DNA of 34,166 nt from Nitrospinota bacterium (GCA_016212295.1 JACRGO010000228.1:1-34166), one strand, 5' to 3'; shown: positions 1-7,442, numbered from the stretch's first letter. Made by a program: numbers and translations. Notes: generated from the letters alone by a model not told the origin.

Positions 1-19
1 AGATTTGTTTAATGTCCAT
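1..19 (-). CDS. start of a divergent gene, cut by left edge
   Basis: On the minus strand an ATG at 19-17 follows a strong ribosome binding site (GGAGG, 5 to 6 bases upstream) and opens a reading frame beginning MDIKQI before the window ends. The divergent placement relative to the rubrerythrin-like operon and the good ribosome binding site make a real gene start likely. Six residues are too few to name a product. Confidence 0.5.
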
Positions 20-326
20 ACTGTCCTCCAAGATTAGACGCTAATGAAGAACACTATACCCCATTCGCGGTTCAATGTCCAGGAGTCGATGGTTCTCTCT
101 TATATATCAGTGAGATAGGGAAAAGAACAAATTCACCCTGGACGTGTCCGAAAAAAAAAACAAAAAATGGACACGGTAAACGAAATCCAAAATTTCCTTT
201 GCGTTCCTGGCGGGCTTTGCTAGGATGCGCGGGAAGTGAATCCCGTCCTGATTTGGGTTATTATAAAAAGACATACTTTTGCGTTTCTATATGGTTTTGC
301 ACCAAAATTGATGAGGAGAAAAAAAT
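20..326. promoter_or_regulatory. divergent intergenic region with TGTCC/GGACA motifs
   Basis: This 300-base stretch separates two divergent genes. It holds an inverted repeat GTCCAGG (77-83) / CCTGGAC (137-143). A second inverted repeat, CGTGTCC (143-149) / GGACACG (169-175), encloses an A-rich loop. TGTCC or its complement occurs about five times in the first 175 bases, one copy lying in the start of the left gene. No convincing sigma-70 promoter pair was found. The arrangement would suit binding of a dimeric regulator, but that is inference. Confidence 0.3.
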
Positions 327-812
327 ATGAACTATAGCGGCGAGGAAATCATCCAAATAGCCATAGGGGAGGAAAAGGACGCCATCGCGTTCTATAGGGC
401 GGCGATGGATAACAGCTCCTCCCCTGGCGTAAAAGACCTTTTTCACTTCCTCTTGCATGAGGAGGAAAAGCATCTGGTGGAATTGGAGAAGGAGATCCTT
501 CCGGTTTTTCAGGAAGCGGCCTTTACATGGGAGGACGAGGACGTTATAGCGGCCTATCTGCGGTCCCTGGGGAAAAGCGGCGTATTTATGGAAGGGCCCA
601 AGCCGAAGGAGTTCGCCAAGAAAAACAAGGACCCAATGGAAGTGATCGAGTTCGCCATCGGCCTGGAAAGGAAGGCCATCATATTTTATCAAAAGGTGGA
701 AGAGGCTTCCTCCGAAAGCGGGAAGAAGGCCCTGCGCCGGGTTATCGAGGAAGAAGGCGCCCACATACATAAATTGAACGAGTTGAAGGCGGGCCTAAAG
801 AAAGGAGAATAA
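327..812 (+). CDS. rubrerythrin-like (ferritin-like four-helix) diiron protein
   Basis: A 161-aa cytoplasmic protein built as two helical hairpins. Each hairpin carries a Glu followed by an E-x-x-H-type pair: EEEKH near residue 48 and EEEGAH near residue 145. This is the di-iron ligand pattern of the rubrerythrin/ferritin-like superfamily. There is no C-terminal rubredoxin Cys4 domain, so it is a short 'erythrin'-type member. Members of the family detoxify peroxide or handle iron; the exact reaction cannot be read from sequence. The ATG is preceded by GAGGAG at good spacing. It ends 2 bases before the NifU-like gene, so co-transcription is very likely and fits a role in protecting Fe-S assembly from oxidants (inference). 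Confidence 0.85.
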   Translation: MNYSGEEIIQIAIGEEKDAIAFYRAAMDNSSSPGVKDLFHFLLHEEEKHLVELEKEILPVFQEAAFTWEDEDVIAAYLRSLGKSGVFMEGPKPKEFAKKNKDPMEVIEFAIGLERKAIIFYQKVEEASSESGKKALRRVIEEEGAHIHKLNELKAGLKKGE

Positions 813-814
813 AA

Positions 815-1450
815 ATGTCCGACAACGTGATGGGATACAGTGATCTCTTGATGGACCACTTTTCTAGTCCCAGGAATATATTGAAGGTTAAGGAAGAGGA
901 ATATGGCGCGGACGGCGTGGGCAGCGTGGGGAACCCCACTTGCGGCGACATGATGAAGGTCTGGATCAAGGTTGACAAGGACAGCGAAAGGATCAAGGAC
1001 CTGAAGTGGAAGACCTTCGGGTGCGCCAGCGCCATAGCAAGCACGTCCATCATGTCCGAGATGGTCACTGAAGAGGCGGGAATGACCATGGAGCAGGCCC
1101 TGGCCCTGAAGCCGAAGGACATCATGGCCCGGCTGGGCGGCCTCCCCGCCATCAAGATCCATTGCTCCGTCCTGGGGGACAAGGCCCTTCGCGCCGCCAT
1201 CCACGACTATTTCGAAAAGACCGGACAAAAGGAGCGCATTCTTGAGCAGGAGGCCAAGGTGGTGTGCAAATGCCTGAACGTAACGGACCACGAGATCGAG
1301 GAATGGGTGCTGGAAGGGGCGCGCGACTTCGAGACCCTTCAGGAGAAATGCAAGATATCCACCGGATGCGGCAATTGCAGGCCGGACGCGGAGAGGATAT
1401 TTCAGGGATATTTAAACAAATATTTTACCGATGCTGAAAGAAATAATTAA
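815..1450 (+). CDS. NifU-like Fe-S cluster scaffold (IscU domain + BFD-like [2Fe-2S] domain)
   Basis: A 211-aa protein. Residues about 1-130 form a NifU_N/IscU domain with the three scaffold cysteines C43 (GNPTCGD), C70 (FGCAS) and C117 (IHCS). Residues about 148-195 form a bacterioferritin-associated-ferredoxin-like domain with C151, C153, C185 and C188 (CKC and CGNC). The C-terminal Nfu domain of full nitrogenase NifU is absent. The expected role is assembly of Fe-S clusters on the N-terminal domain with a permanent [2Fe-2S] domain alongside. A cysteine desulfurase partner would be expected but is not in the window. An AGGAG site precedes the ATG. The 3' end overlaps the next gene by 20 bases, indicating translational coupling. 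Confidence 0.9.
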   Translation: MSDNVMGYSDLLMDHFSSPRNILKVKEEEYGADGVGSVGNPTCGDMMKVWIKVDKDSERIKDLKWKTFGCASAIASTSIMSEMVTEEAGMTMEQALALKPKDIMARLGGLPAIKIHCSVLGDKALRAAIHDYFEKTGQKERILEQEAKVVCKCLNVTDHEIEEWVLEGARDFETLQEKCKISTGCGNCRPDAERIFQGYLNKYFTDAERNN

Positions 1451-2417
1451 AGCGATCAATGAGCACGATTCCTTTGTCCTTGCCACCCATTTTAATCCGG
1501 ATGGGGACGGGGCCGGGTCGCTCGTTGCCCTGTCCGCCTTCCTGAAAGGCATTGGGAAAAAGGTGCATGCCTATTACACCGGCCACCTCATCTCCACCTA
1601 CAACTTCCTTAATACGGACGGGGACATCGAACAATACGAAGAGGCGGAAGACCCGGACTCGAGAATAGCCGGGGCCGAGGTCATTATGCTTCTGGACGCC
1701 AACGAATGGAGCCGCACGGAAAAAATGGAGCGGCCACTTAAGGAGAGCCGGGCCCTGAAGCTGGTAATCGACCACCACCCCATTGAGGAGAGCGTTTTTG
1801 ACTCCACTTGGGTCGATGTGGCGGCGGCATCGGTAGGGGAGCTTATCCACAAGTTGATAAAGGAGATGGGGGGCGGGATCACCGAGAAGATCGGGATAGC
1901 CTTGTACGTCACCATCCTCACTGACACCGGATCATTCCGGTTTTCCAACACAACGGCCAACACCCACCGCATCGCGGCGGACCTGATCGACGCCGGAGTT
2001 AAAACAAGCCACCTGTACCAGGCCGTTTATGAGCGGAACCCGGTGGAAAAGGTACGCCTGTTGGGGCATTGCCTGGCCAATATCCACATGGACTGCAACG
2101 ACCTCATGGCCTGGATTTCAGTGTCACAGGAGACCTTGAAAAAGTATAACGGCGCGCTTTGGATGCTGGACGGCGTGGTGGAGGTGGTCCGGACCATCAC
2201 CGAAGTGGAGACCACTGTTTTGATCGCGGAGAGGGAGGACGGGAAAATCAAGGTGAGTTTCAGGTCCAGGGACAAGCTGGATGTGAACGCCCTGGCCCGT
2301 TCAATGGGCGGCGGGGGCCATCCGAGGGCCGCGGGCTGCAAGCTTGATATGAGCTTAAAGGACGCGGAGGAACTCGTGGTGCGCAAGGTGGAAGAGGCCC
2401 TGGCCGCCTGTAAATAA
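1431..2417 (+). CDS. nrnA: DHH/DHHA1 phosphoesterase, NrnA-type oligoribonuclease / pAp phosphatase
   Basis: A 328-aa protein of typical NrnA length. The DHH domain has motif I H20-x-x-x-D24-x-D26 (HFNPDGDGAGS), motif II D89 (LLDAN) and motif III D114-H115-H116 (VIDHHP). The C-terminal DHHA1 domain ends with the GGGHPRAAG glycine motif. Family members use Mn2+ to degrade 2- to 5-nt RNA remnants and to dephosphorylate 3'-phosphoadenosine 5'-phosphate (established for NrnA). The start at 1431 lies inside the NifU-like gene with no strong ribosome binding site of its own, so translation probably depends on coupling. Assignment to DHH/NrnA is secure; the in vivo substrate is inferred. Confidence 0.9.
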   Translation: MLKEIIKAINEHDSFVLATHFNPDGDGAGSLVALSAFLKGIGKKVHAYYTGHLISTYNFLNTDGDIEQYEEAEDPDSRIAGAEVIMLLDANEWSRTEKMERPLKESRALKLVIDHHPIEESVFDSTWVDVAAASVGELIHKLIKEMGGGITEKIGIALYVTILTDTGSFRFSNTTANTHRIAADLIDAGVKTSHLYQAVYERNPVEKVRLLGHCLANIHMDCNDLMAWISVSQETLKKYNGALWMLDGVVEVVRTITEVETTVLIAEREDGKIKVSFRSRDKLDVNALARSMGGGGHPRAAGCKLDMSLKDAEELVVRKVEEALAACK

Positions 2418-2518
2418 GTTAACAGCCAAGGATATCCTTATGATCCTTGCCAGCCAAAAGCGCGGCCTGCTTGTCATGCGCCTGAGTGCCAGTGTGGAGC
2501 GACTTGTTAGGACCGCAC
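2418..2518 (-). other. candidate partial attC-like recombination site after brnA
   Basis: Read on the minus strand, six bases after the brnA stop there is TCCTAACAAGTCGCTCC. This resembles the 5' (R'') end of integron attC sites (consensus RYYYAAC, often followed by AAGTCGCT). One position breaks the consensus. The other end would be near 2418-2424 (GTTAAC), where the match to GTTRRRY is poor, and no complementary L boxes were found. It is therefore at best a truncated or degenerate site. The region also holds the palindrome AAGGATATCCTT (2429-2440). Confidence 0.35.
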
Positions 2519-2794
2519 TTACAATGACTCTCTCAGAATATCGGCCATACGGGTTTGCCAGCCTGGACCGGTAGCCTTCCAGCGCGCCAAAGTGTCCGGA
2601 GGCAGCCGAAGGCTGATTGCGATTTTTGAATCCGAAGACTTCGCCCGGCCGCGCGGCTTGAGCATGGCGGCCGCTGTGCGGGCGCCAAATATCTCAGGTA
2701 AAACTTTTTTAGCCGGACGAGCCTTCGCAATCATCGCCGCTGTCCACTCCGGATTTACGCGGACTGTCTTTTTAGGTTTGGATTGCTTTTTCAT
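2519..2794 (-). CDS. brnA: BrnA-family antitoxin (DUF4415, ribbon-helix-helix)
   Basis: A 91-aa protein with a Lys/Arg-rich N-terminus, the PEWT...ARPAKKVLPE segment typical of BrnA, and a C-terminal ribbon-helix-helix portion (ISLRLPPDTLARW, then ATGPGWQTRM). BrnA binds and neutralises the BrnT ribonuclease, and the complex represses its own promoter (known for Brucella BrnTA). It is encoded after brnT and overlaps it by 23 bases, the usual toxin-first order of this family. It lies in an island-like segment flanked by integron-like core sequences, so it may be a mobile cassette. Confidence 0.9.
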   Translation of the reverse strand: MKKQSKPKKTVRVNPEWTAAMIAKARPAKKVLPEIFGARTAAAMLKPRGRAKSSDSKIAISLRLPPDTLARWKATGPGWQTRMADILRESL

Positions 2795-3041
2795 ACCGAT
2801 TCACCTCGCGTTTATTTGCTTTACGCAGACTGATCACTCTGGGCTTACCGTTGCGTGGTGTAAATACCACGCTATGCAGCCGATCCTCAATGAAGCCGAG
2901 CACACAGTAACGCTGTTCTCCGTAATTTTTGCGCGTGTCTTCCCAGATCAAAGCCGTCGTCCAGTCAAGTTGCTCGGCGATATCTAATGAAAGACCACGC
3001 TCCGCGATATTTCGGCTCTCTTTCTTGGGATCTTTGTCCAC
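2772..3041 (-). CDS. brnT: BrnT-family ribonuclease toxin
   Basis: An 89-aa protein with family hallmarks: DPKKESRNIAERGLSLD at the N-terminus, WEDTRKNYGEQRY in the middle, and PRVISLRKANKREVNRYE at the C-terminus. BrnT is an RNase fold (RelE-like) that blocks translation when free of BrnA. The start is GTG at 3041; no ATG lies between it and the upstream in-frame TAG, and family length supports this choice. No good Shine-Dalgarno is visible. A 7-bp perfect palindrome just upstream is a candidate autoregulatory operator. The gene appears intact. Confidence 0.9.
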   Translation of the reverse strand: MDKDPKKESRNIAERGLSLDIAEQLDWTTALIWEDTRKNYGEQRYCVLGFIEDRLHSVVFTPRNGKPRVISLRKANKREVNRYEKAIQT

Positions 3042-3050
3042 CTGATTATT

Positions 3051-3066
3051 GTATATATGTATATAC
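3051..3066. promoter_or_regulatory. candidate BrnTA operator palindrome
   Basis: GTATATA-TG-TATATAC is a perfect 7-bp inverted repeat with a 2-bp centre, ending 10 bases upstream of the brnT GTG. Ribbon-helix-helix antitoxins such as BrnA bind short palindromes over their own promoter. The position suits a -10 region or operator. The site is seen directly; its function is inferred. Confidence 0.5.
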
Positions 3067-3110
3067 GCAAAAACAACCTATTTTCAATCGCGATGCTCCG
3101 ATTGCGGCGT

Positions 3111-3197
3111 CGGCCAGAACGTTGTGTTGTGCCGCAGGCCTCGACGGCGGGAGACCGAAATGCGTTGCGTTCGCGGCCCGTTGGCATCAACACACTG
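3111..3197 (-). other. candidate degenerate attC-like fold between cassette-like genes
   Basis: Between the 308-aa gene and brnT, TGTGTTGTGCC (3123-3133) can pair with GGCATCAACACA (3183-3194), leaving one unpaired base. Single extrahelical bases are a hallmark of folded attC sites. The expected core GTTRRRY on the minus strand is only GTTCTGG here. The hairpin is real in sequence; reading it as an attC relic is speculative. Confidence 0.2.
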
Positions 3198-4124
3198 CTA
3201 GCCGGCGTTCTCACAGGCTTGCTCGACCTTTGAAAAGACGTATTCGTCCCCATGTTCGATCGCCACGTACTCGTCATCCGCTTTAAGGAAGCCAACGGGC
3301 ACCGGATTATTCCTTGCTAAAGGATTGTGAACGGCGACACTGCGCTCCTGATTACCCACAACGGAACTGCCATCCAGTTCAACGGCCCAAATGGCACTTA
3401 CGGCAGCAAAGTGGGGATCAAGGAACATACTTGTGGGAACCAATGCTTTGTTGGGCTTTTCAATGTGAAAACGAACTTGGTGTCCTCGCGCCACTACCTT
3501 GAGCGTCTCTCTGTTGATATGTAGTTGATAGGGGCCAATCGGAAATACCGCTTCCGCCGCGAAAGGAAACTGGCTGATCCCGAGTAGAGCTGAAAAGGGT
3601 CCGTGGCGTAAGCGACACCCATTCACTGCGATTACGTAGGCGTCAGCGGGCGCAACGACTCCTTTACTAAGATATCCCGCGATTTGACCGTCAGAGCTGC
3701 CGAGGAGCTTCTCGGCCTTCTCCTTTACGGCACTCGTCCAGCGCAAGAGGATGGCCTGGTGAGGGAAATCGCCCACCGTGCCGGGTTGAATATTAAGCCA
3801 GGCATCCGGCAATCCAACAGGTTCTGGACAAATCGATTCGATCCAAACCTTCCGGTCTCCATTCAACACGAGAAGGTCGGGGCCATGTCCGGGCTTAGAC
3901 CGAGTTGGGAATGTCTTGTCCTTTAGGCGCTCCGCTAGCAGAGCTTCCGATACGCAGGACCAAAACTTGGAGTCTGAGCCAGAAACGAGCTCGTCGGTGA
4001 ACTTCGGGTCCGCCAAGCCGGAATCTACGAATGTTTGGCACGAGCCCGCTAACTTGGCCGCATACAACTCCTGGCGACCCGATATCGGGTAGCGTTGGTG
4101 AATATGCACCGCGATTCGTGTCAT
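3198..4124 (-). CDS. unrecognised 308-aa protein, possible PD-(D/E)XK-like fold
   Basis: I do not recognise this family securely. There is no signal peptide or membrane segment. Residues about 80-100 read GPDLLVLNGDRKVWIESICPEP, quoted here as GPDLLVLN then KVWIES. A D, a hydrophobic beta-hairpin and an E on the following strand resemble the PD-(D/E)XK nuclease core, but the usual K two residues after E is I. The ATG lies five bases from a GTTAGGC core site on the same strand, as in an integron cassette, with no clear Shine-Dalgarno. The gene ends with TAG and is followed by brnTA on the same strand. Function unknown; it could be a defence or DNA-processing cassette protein. Confidence 0.6.
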   Translation of the reverse strand: MTRIAVHIHQRYPISGRQELYAAKLAGSCQTFVDSGLADPKFTDELVSGSDSKFWSCVSEALLAERLKDKTFPTRSKPGHGPDLLVLNGDRKVWIESICPEPVGLPDAWLNIQPGTVGDFPHQAILLRWTSAVKEKAEKLLGSSDGQIAGYLSKGVVAPADAYVIAVNGCRLRHGPFSALLGISQFPFAAEAVFPIGPYQLHINRETLKVVARGHQVRFHIEKPNKALVPTSMFLDPHFAAVSAIWAVELDGSSVVGNQERSVAVHNPLARNNPVPVGFLKADDEYVAIEHGDEYVFSKVEQACENAG

Positions 4125-4129
4125 ACGAC

Positions 4130-4146
4130 GCCTAACAAGTTATCAG
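4130..4146 (-). other. integron-like core site (GTTAGGC) before the 308-aa gene
   Basis: On the minus strand the sequence CTGATAACTTGTTAGGC is followed after five bases by the ATG of the 308-aa gene. It matches the R' consensus GTTRRRY of attC/attI recombination sites exactly. It shares ACTTGTTAGG with the complementary-strand motif just after brnA (2502-2511), so the two ends of the island look like the two halves of one attC type. Confidence 0.4.
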
Positions 4147-4176
4147 GTAAAAGGTCTGCTGAAAAATAGCACAGAG

Positions 4177-4320
4177 TTAAATTACTTGAGAGTGCCGAGT
4201 TCTCAATAATTATTTTCATAACTCATTGATTTTATTGAAATTTTTAAATATTTAACAAAATATAGGAAAATCAATAAAATCAATGAGTTACAGAGAACTC
4301 GGCACTCTCAAGTTAAATTA
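4177..4320. mobile_element. 128-bp MITE-like element with 8-bp target-site duplication
   Basis: The element runs from 4185 to 4312. Its ends are perfect 20-bp terminal inverted repeats, CTTGAGAGTGCCGAGTTCTC and its complement (4185-4204 and 4293-4312). A second perfect 19-bp pair lies inside (4220-4238 with 4271-4289). The arms are separated by 15 bases on the left but 3 on the right. Both sides are flanked by TTAAATTA (4177-4184 and 4313-4320), fitting an 8-bp target duplication. It encodes no protein, so it would need a transposase in trans. The family of that transposase is not identified. Confidence 0.75.
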
Positions 4321-4373
4321 TTGTCAATAAAAAAATGGCTTGACTTACTTGACGAATTTTATGGCCCTTTGCC

Positions 4374-4410
4374 AGGGACTAATATTCAGAATTGGATGTT
4401 AGTCCCTTTT
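4374..4410 (+). terminator. weak hairpin followed by T-run
   Basis: AGGGACTAA (4374-4382) and TTAGTCCCT (4399-4407) form a 9-bp stem with a 16-base loop, followed by TTT. The T-run is short and no plus-strand gene ends just before it, so it may instead be a structural remnant of the integron-like region. Confidence 0.25.
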
Positions 4411-4424
4411 GGGGTTAGCAGCCT

Positions 4425-4520
4425 ATGCAAACGATTCCAGCCGGTATTTTGGAACAATATTCCGCCGTCCTAAAAACTGGCGATTCATTATATCGCGCCA
4501 TGCCGGTTACAGGAAAAAAT
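4425..4520 (+). pseudogene. possible N-terminal fragment of an integron-type tyrosine integrase
   Basis: The frame starts MQTIPAGILEQYSAVLKTGD. The pattern IP-x-x-IL-x-QY-x-x-VL resembles, from memory, the N-terminus of a tyrosine-integrase group that continues with a YRKWLRYYLDF core-binding segment. After about 20 residues the resemblance ends and the frame runs antisense into the 3' end of the ABC-F gene, so at most a stub survives. It is divergent from the cassette-like genes, as intI is in integrons. The match is short and could be chance. Confidence 0.3.
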
Positions 4521-6478
4521 CAGTCCCCGTCCATCACCGAAATCATGCGGCTTACCTCTCCAATTTTTGAGTGCTCCTCCTCCCACCTGGCGATTTCCTT
4601 TTCAAGGGAACACTCCGCCTCTTTTTTTCCCGCCAGGAGGGTTTGCAGTTCTTTCCCGTTGCCTTTCTCGTAGAGGCCCGCGTCCCCAAGCTTTTCATTG
4701 ATCCTGGCGATCATGGATTCCAGCTCATTTACCCGTTCCTCTATTTTTGGAACGGCGCTTTCCAGCCTTGCCAGGTCTTTCTTTAAAAGCCTTCTTTCGT
4801 GTCCGTTGTTTTTCTGTCCGCCCTTGCCGCCGTTTTTCTTTTCTTCCCGAGGCGTTTTTTGCCGAGCCGCCGCCTCACGGTCCAGATGGTCATCTCCCTT
4901 GTAATCCAGGTACTCCGAATAGGTCCCCTTGAAAAGGCAATACCCGCTTGGGGTCAATTCCAGAATGGCTGTTGCCGTGTTCTGGACGAAATGGCGGTCA
5001 TGGCTGACGAAGATAATGGTCCCGGGATAGCCGACCAGGGCCTCTTCAAGGGCCTCTATGGACTCCATATCAAGGTGGTTGGTGGGTTCATCCAGGAGGA
5101 GCGTGTTGGGCTCTTCCAGGATCATCCTGGAAAAAATCAGGCGCGCCCCTTCTCCGCCGCTTAGGGCCTCGGTTTTTTTGCGGACTTCGTCATCTCCGCT
5201 GAAAAGCATCCTCCCAAGTATCCCGCGGATTTTGCCAATGGTCTCTCCTGGCGCGAAGCTGTACAGCCATTCATAGGGGTTCGTCCCGGCGGGGACAAGT
5301 TCCTTGTGGTTCTGCGCGAAATACCCGATTGAGACTTCATGCCCCCACTCCACGGCCCCGTCCTCGTAGTCGAGGTTGCCCACTAAAATCTTCAGGAGGG
5401 TGGATTTCCCGATGCCGTTAGGTCCTATCACCGCCACCCGCTCGCCGCGGGCAACTGAAAAGGCCACCCGGTTCAGGACCTGCTTGCCGTTGAACCCCTT
5501 GGAAAGTTCCTCGACCCGCAGCACCTGTTTGCCGGATGGACGTCTTTGGGTGAATTGAAAACGGGGCGCTATTCTGGAAGAGCGCTTGATGTAGATGTCT
5601 TCCATCTTGTCCAACTGTTTCTTACGGCTCATGGCCTGCCTGGCCTTGGTGGCCTGCTGGCGGAAGCGTTCATAAAAGACCTGAAGCTCCTCCTTCTTTT
5701 TTTCCTGGCGGACGATTCCCAACTCCTTCTGCTCCCGCTCCAGTACCTTTGCATCGCGGAATTGGCCGTAGTTCCCCTTGTATATCTTGACGGTCTCATA
5801 GTCGATATCCAGGATATGCGTGGCGACCCTGTTGAGGAAGTAATGGTCATGAGAAACCACCACCACGGTCCCCCGGTACTCACGGAGGTAATTTTCCAGC
5901 CAGGCGATGGAAAGGATGTCGAGGTGGTTATTAGGTTCGTCCAGGAGCAGGCAGTCCGGCTGGCTGAACAAGAGCTGCGCAAGGAGGACCCGCAGCTTGT
6001 ATCCGCCGGAGAGGGTGGACATTGTTTCGCCGTGCTGGAAAGTCCCTATGCCGAGTCCGTTCAGGATCACGGCGGCTGTTGACTCCGCCTCGTATCCGTC
6101 TTCGTGGGCTATTGTCATTTCCAGTTCCGCCAGGCGGTTGCCTGCCTTCTCGTCGATCGCCGGCAGCAAGAGGAGGCTTTCCTTTTCCCTCAAGGCGCTC
6201 CACAAATCCGGCTTTCCCATGAGGACTGTGTCGATTATGCGAAACTGCTCGAATTCAAAATGATTCTGCCTCAGGAAACCCAGCTTGACTTGGGAGGGGA
6301 GACGGACCTCTCCTCTCTCCGAGGCCATTTCTCCCGCGAGTATCTTGAGGAGAGTGCTTTTGCCGGAGCCGTTGGCCCCGGCAACCCCGTAACGGTTCCC
6401 GGAGTTGAGTTGAAAACTGACGTCCTCGAAAAGGACCTTCTTGCCGAAATGTATGCCAAGTTGTATAGCTTGAATCAT
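4520..6478 (-). CDS. ABC-F family ATPase (duplicated ABC domains, Uup/EttA-like)
   Basis: A 652-aa soluble protein with two ABC domains and no membrane segments. Domain 1 has Walker A GANGSGKST (residues 34-42), signature LSGGYKLRV and Walker B LLLDEPNNHLD. Domain 2 has GPNGIGKST, LSGGEGARL and LLLDEPTNHLD. A charged linker separates them, and a C-terminal coiled coil rich in Lys and Glu resembles the Uup C-terminal domain. ABC-F proteins act on the ribosome, relieving stalls or gating elongation, and some affect DNA. I chose the ATG at 6478 because ABC homology starts there; the frame extends 22 residues further upstream but into low-complexity sequence. No obvious operon partner. Confidence 0.92.
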   Translation of the reverse strand: MIQAIQLGIHFGKKVLFEDVSFQLNSGNRYGVAGANGSGKSTLLKILAGEMASERGEVRLPSQVKLGFLRQNHFEFEQFRIIDTVLMGKPDLWSALREKESLLLLPAIDEKAGNRLAELEMTIAHEDGYEAESTAAVILNGLGIGTFQHGETMSTLSGGYKLRVLLAQLLFSQPDCLLLDEPNNHLDILSIAWLENYLREYRGTVVVVSHDHYFLNRVATHILDIDYETVKIYKGNYGQFRDAKVLEREQKELGIVRQEKKKEELQVFYERFRQQATKARQAMSRKKQLDKMEDIYIKRSSRIAPRFQFTQRRPSGKQVLRVEELSKGFNGKQVLNRVAFSVARGERVAVIGPNGIGKSTLLKILVGNLDYEDGAVEWGHEVSIGYFAQNHKELVPAGTNPYEWLYSFAPGETIGKIRGILGRMLFSGDDEVRKKTEALSGGEGARLIFSRMILEEPNTLLLDEPTNHLDMESIEALEEALVGYPGTIIFVSHDRHFVQNTATAILELTPSGYCLFKGTYSEYLDYKGDDHLDREAAARQKTPREEKKNGGKGGQKNNGHERRLLKKDLARLESAVPKIEERVNELESMIARINEKLGDAGLYEKGNGKELQTLLAGKKEAECSLEKEIARWEEEHSKIGEVSRMISVMDGD

Positions 6479-6600
6479 GTATGCTTTCTTTAAAAGGGAG
6501 AAAAAGGAAAGGGAAAAACCACGGAGCGGAGCAACCGCAACCAATAGCGGAATAAAATTACTGACTCAACCAACAATAGTTAAAAATTTGAATATTTTTT

Positions 6601-6710
6601 CACCGCGGAGACCGCCTAGACGCTGAGAAAAGTAAGGGCACGATGCATCGCGCCCCAACAACCATAAACATCTATAAAAATCTCCGCGTCTCCGCGCCTT
6701 TGCAGTTAAT
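6601..6710. repeat. CCGCGGAGAC-type inverted repeat
   Basis: The left arm begins CACCGCGGAGACCGCC (6601-6616) and continues to about 6632. The right arm TCTCCGCGTCTCCGCG (6681-6696) continues to GCAGTTAAT. The arms pair imperfectly and the interior contains a GATGCATC palindrome. It lies between the start of the ABC-F gene and the end of the cyclophilin gene. On the minus strand one arm is followed by ATTTTT, so it could act as a terminator for the cyclophilin gene. Confidence 0.7.
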
Positions 6711-6733
6711 ATTTTGGGTTTTTGTTTAGAATT

Positions 6734-7282
<549 letters not shown>

Positions 7283-7417
7283 CACTTTCTCCTCTGGTTA
7301 ATTTGTATTATTATAGGATACCAGTATTTCACTTGATTTTAAATCCCTGGCGCATCAATCCTGAAAATTTCCTGTTATTGCTGAAATTTTAAAAAGGGTA
7401 GTATAATAATAAATTAA

Positions 7418-7439
7418 CGCCCTTCGGGCGGGCTTTAAA
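7418..7439 (+). repeat. small palindromic repeat, copy 1
   Basis: CGCCCTTCGGGCGG followed by GCTTTAAA forms a tight hairpin with a TTCG-like loop. The same 22-base unit recurs inverted at 13671-13692 with one difference. It lies in the lolA upstream region. Confidence 0.6.
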
Positions 7440-7442
7440 GAG

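Noticed and set aside
261-770. Long minus-strand frame opposite the rubrerythrin-like gene
   Set aside because: It mirrors a well-supported gene with strong family motifs and a good ribosome binding site; the antisense frame has no recognisable motifs.
4177-4320. Rho-independent terminator at the long inverted repeat
   Set aside because: Arms are far too long and mostly AT-rich, no gene ends there, and the flanking 8-bp duplication fits a mobile element better.
6479-6544. N-terminal extension of the ABC-F protein
   Set aside because: The 22 extra residues are not ABC-like, and the homologous start MIQAIQL is at 6478.
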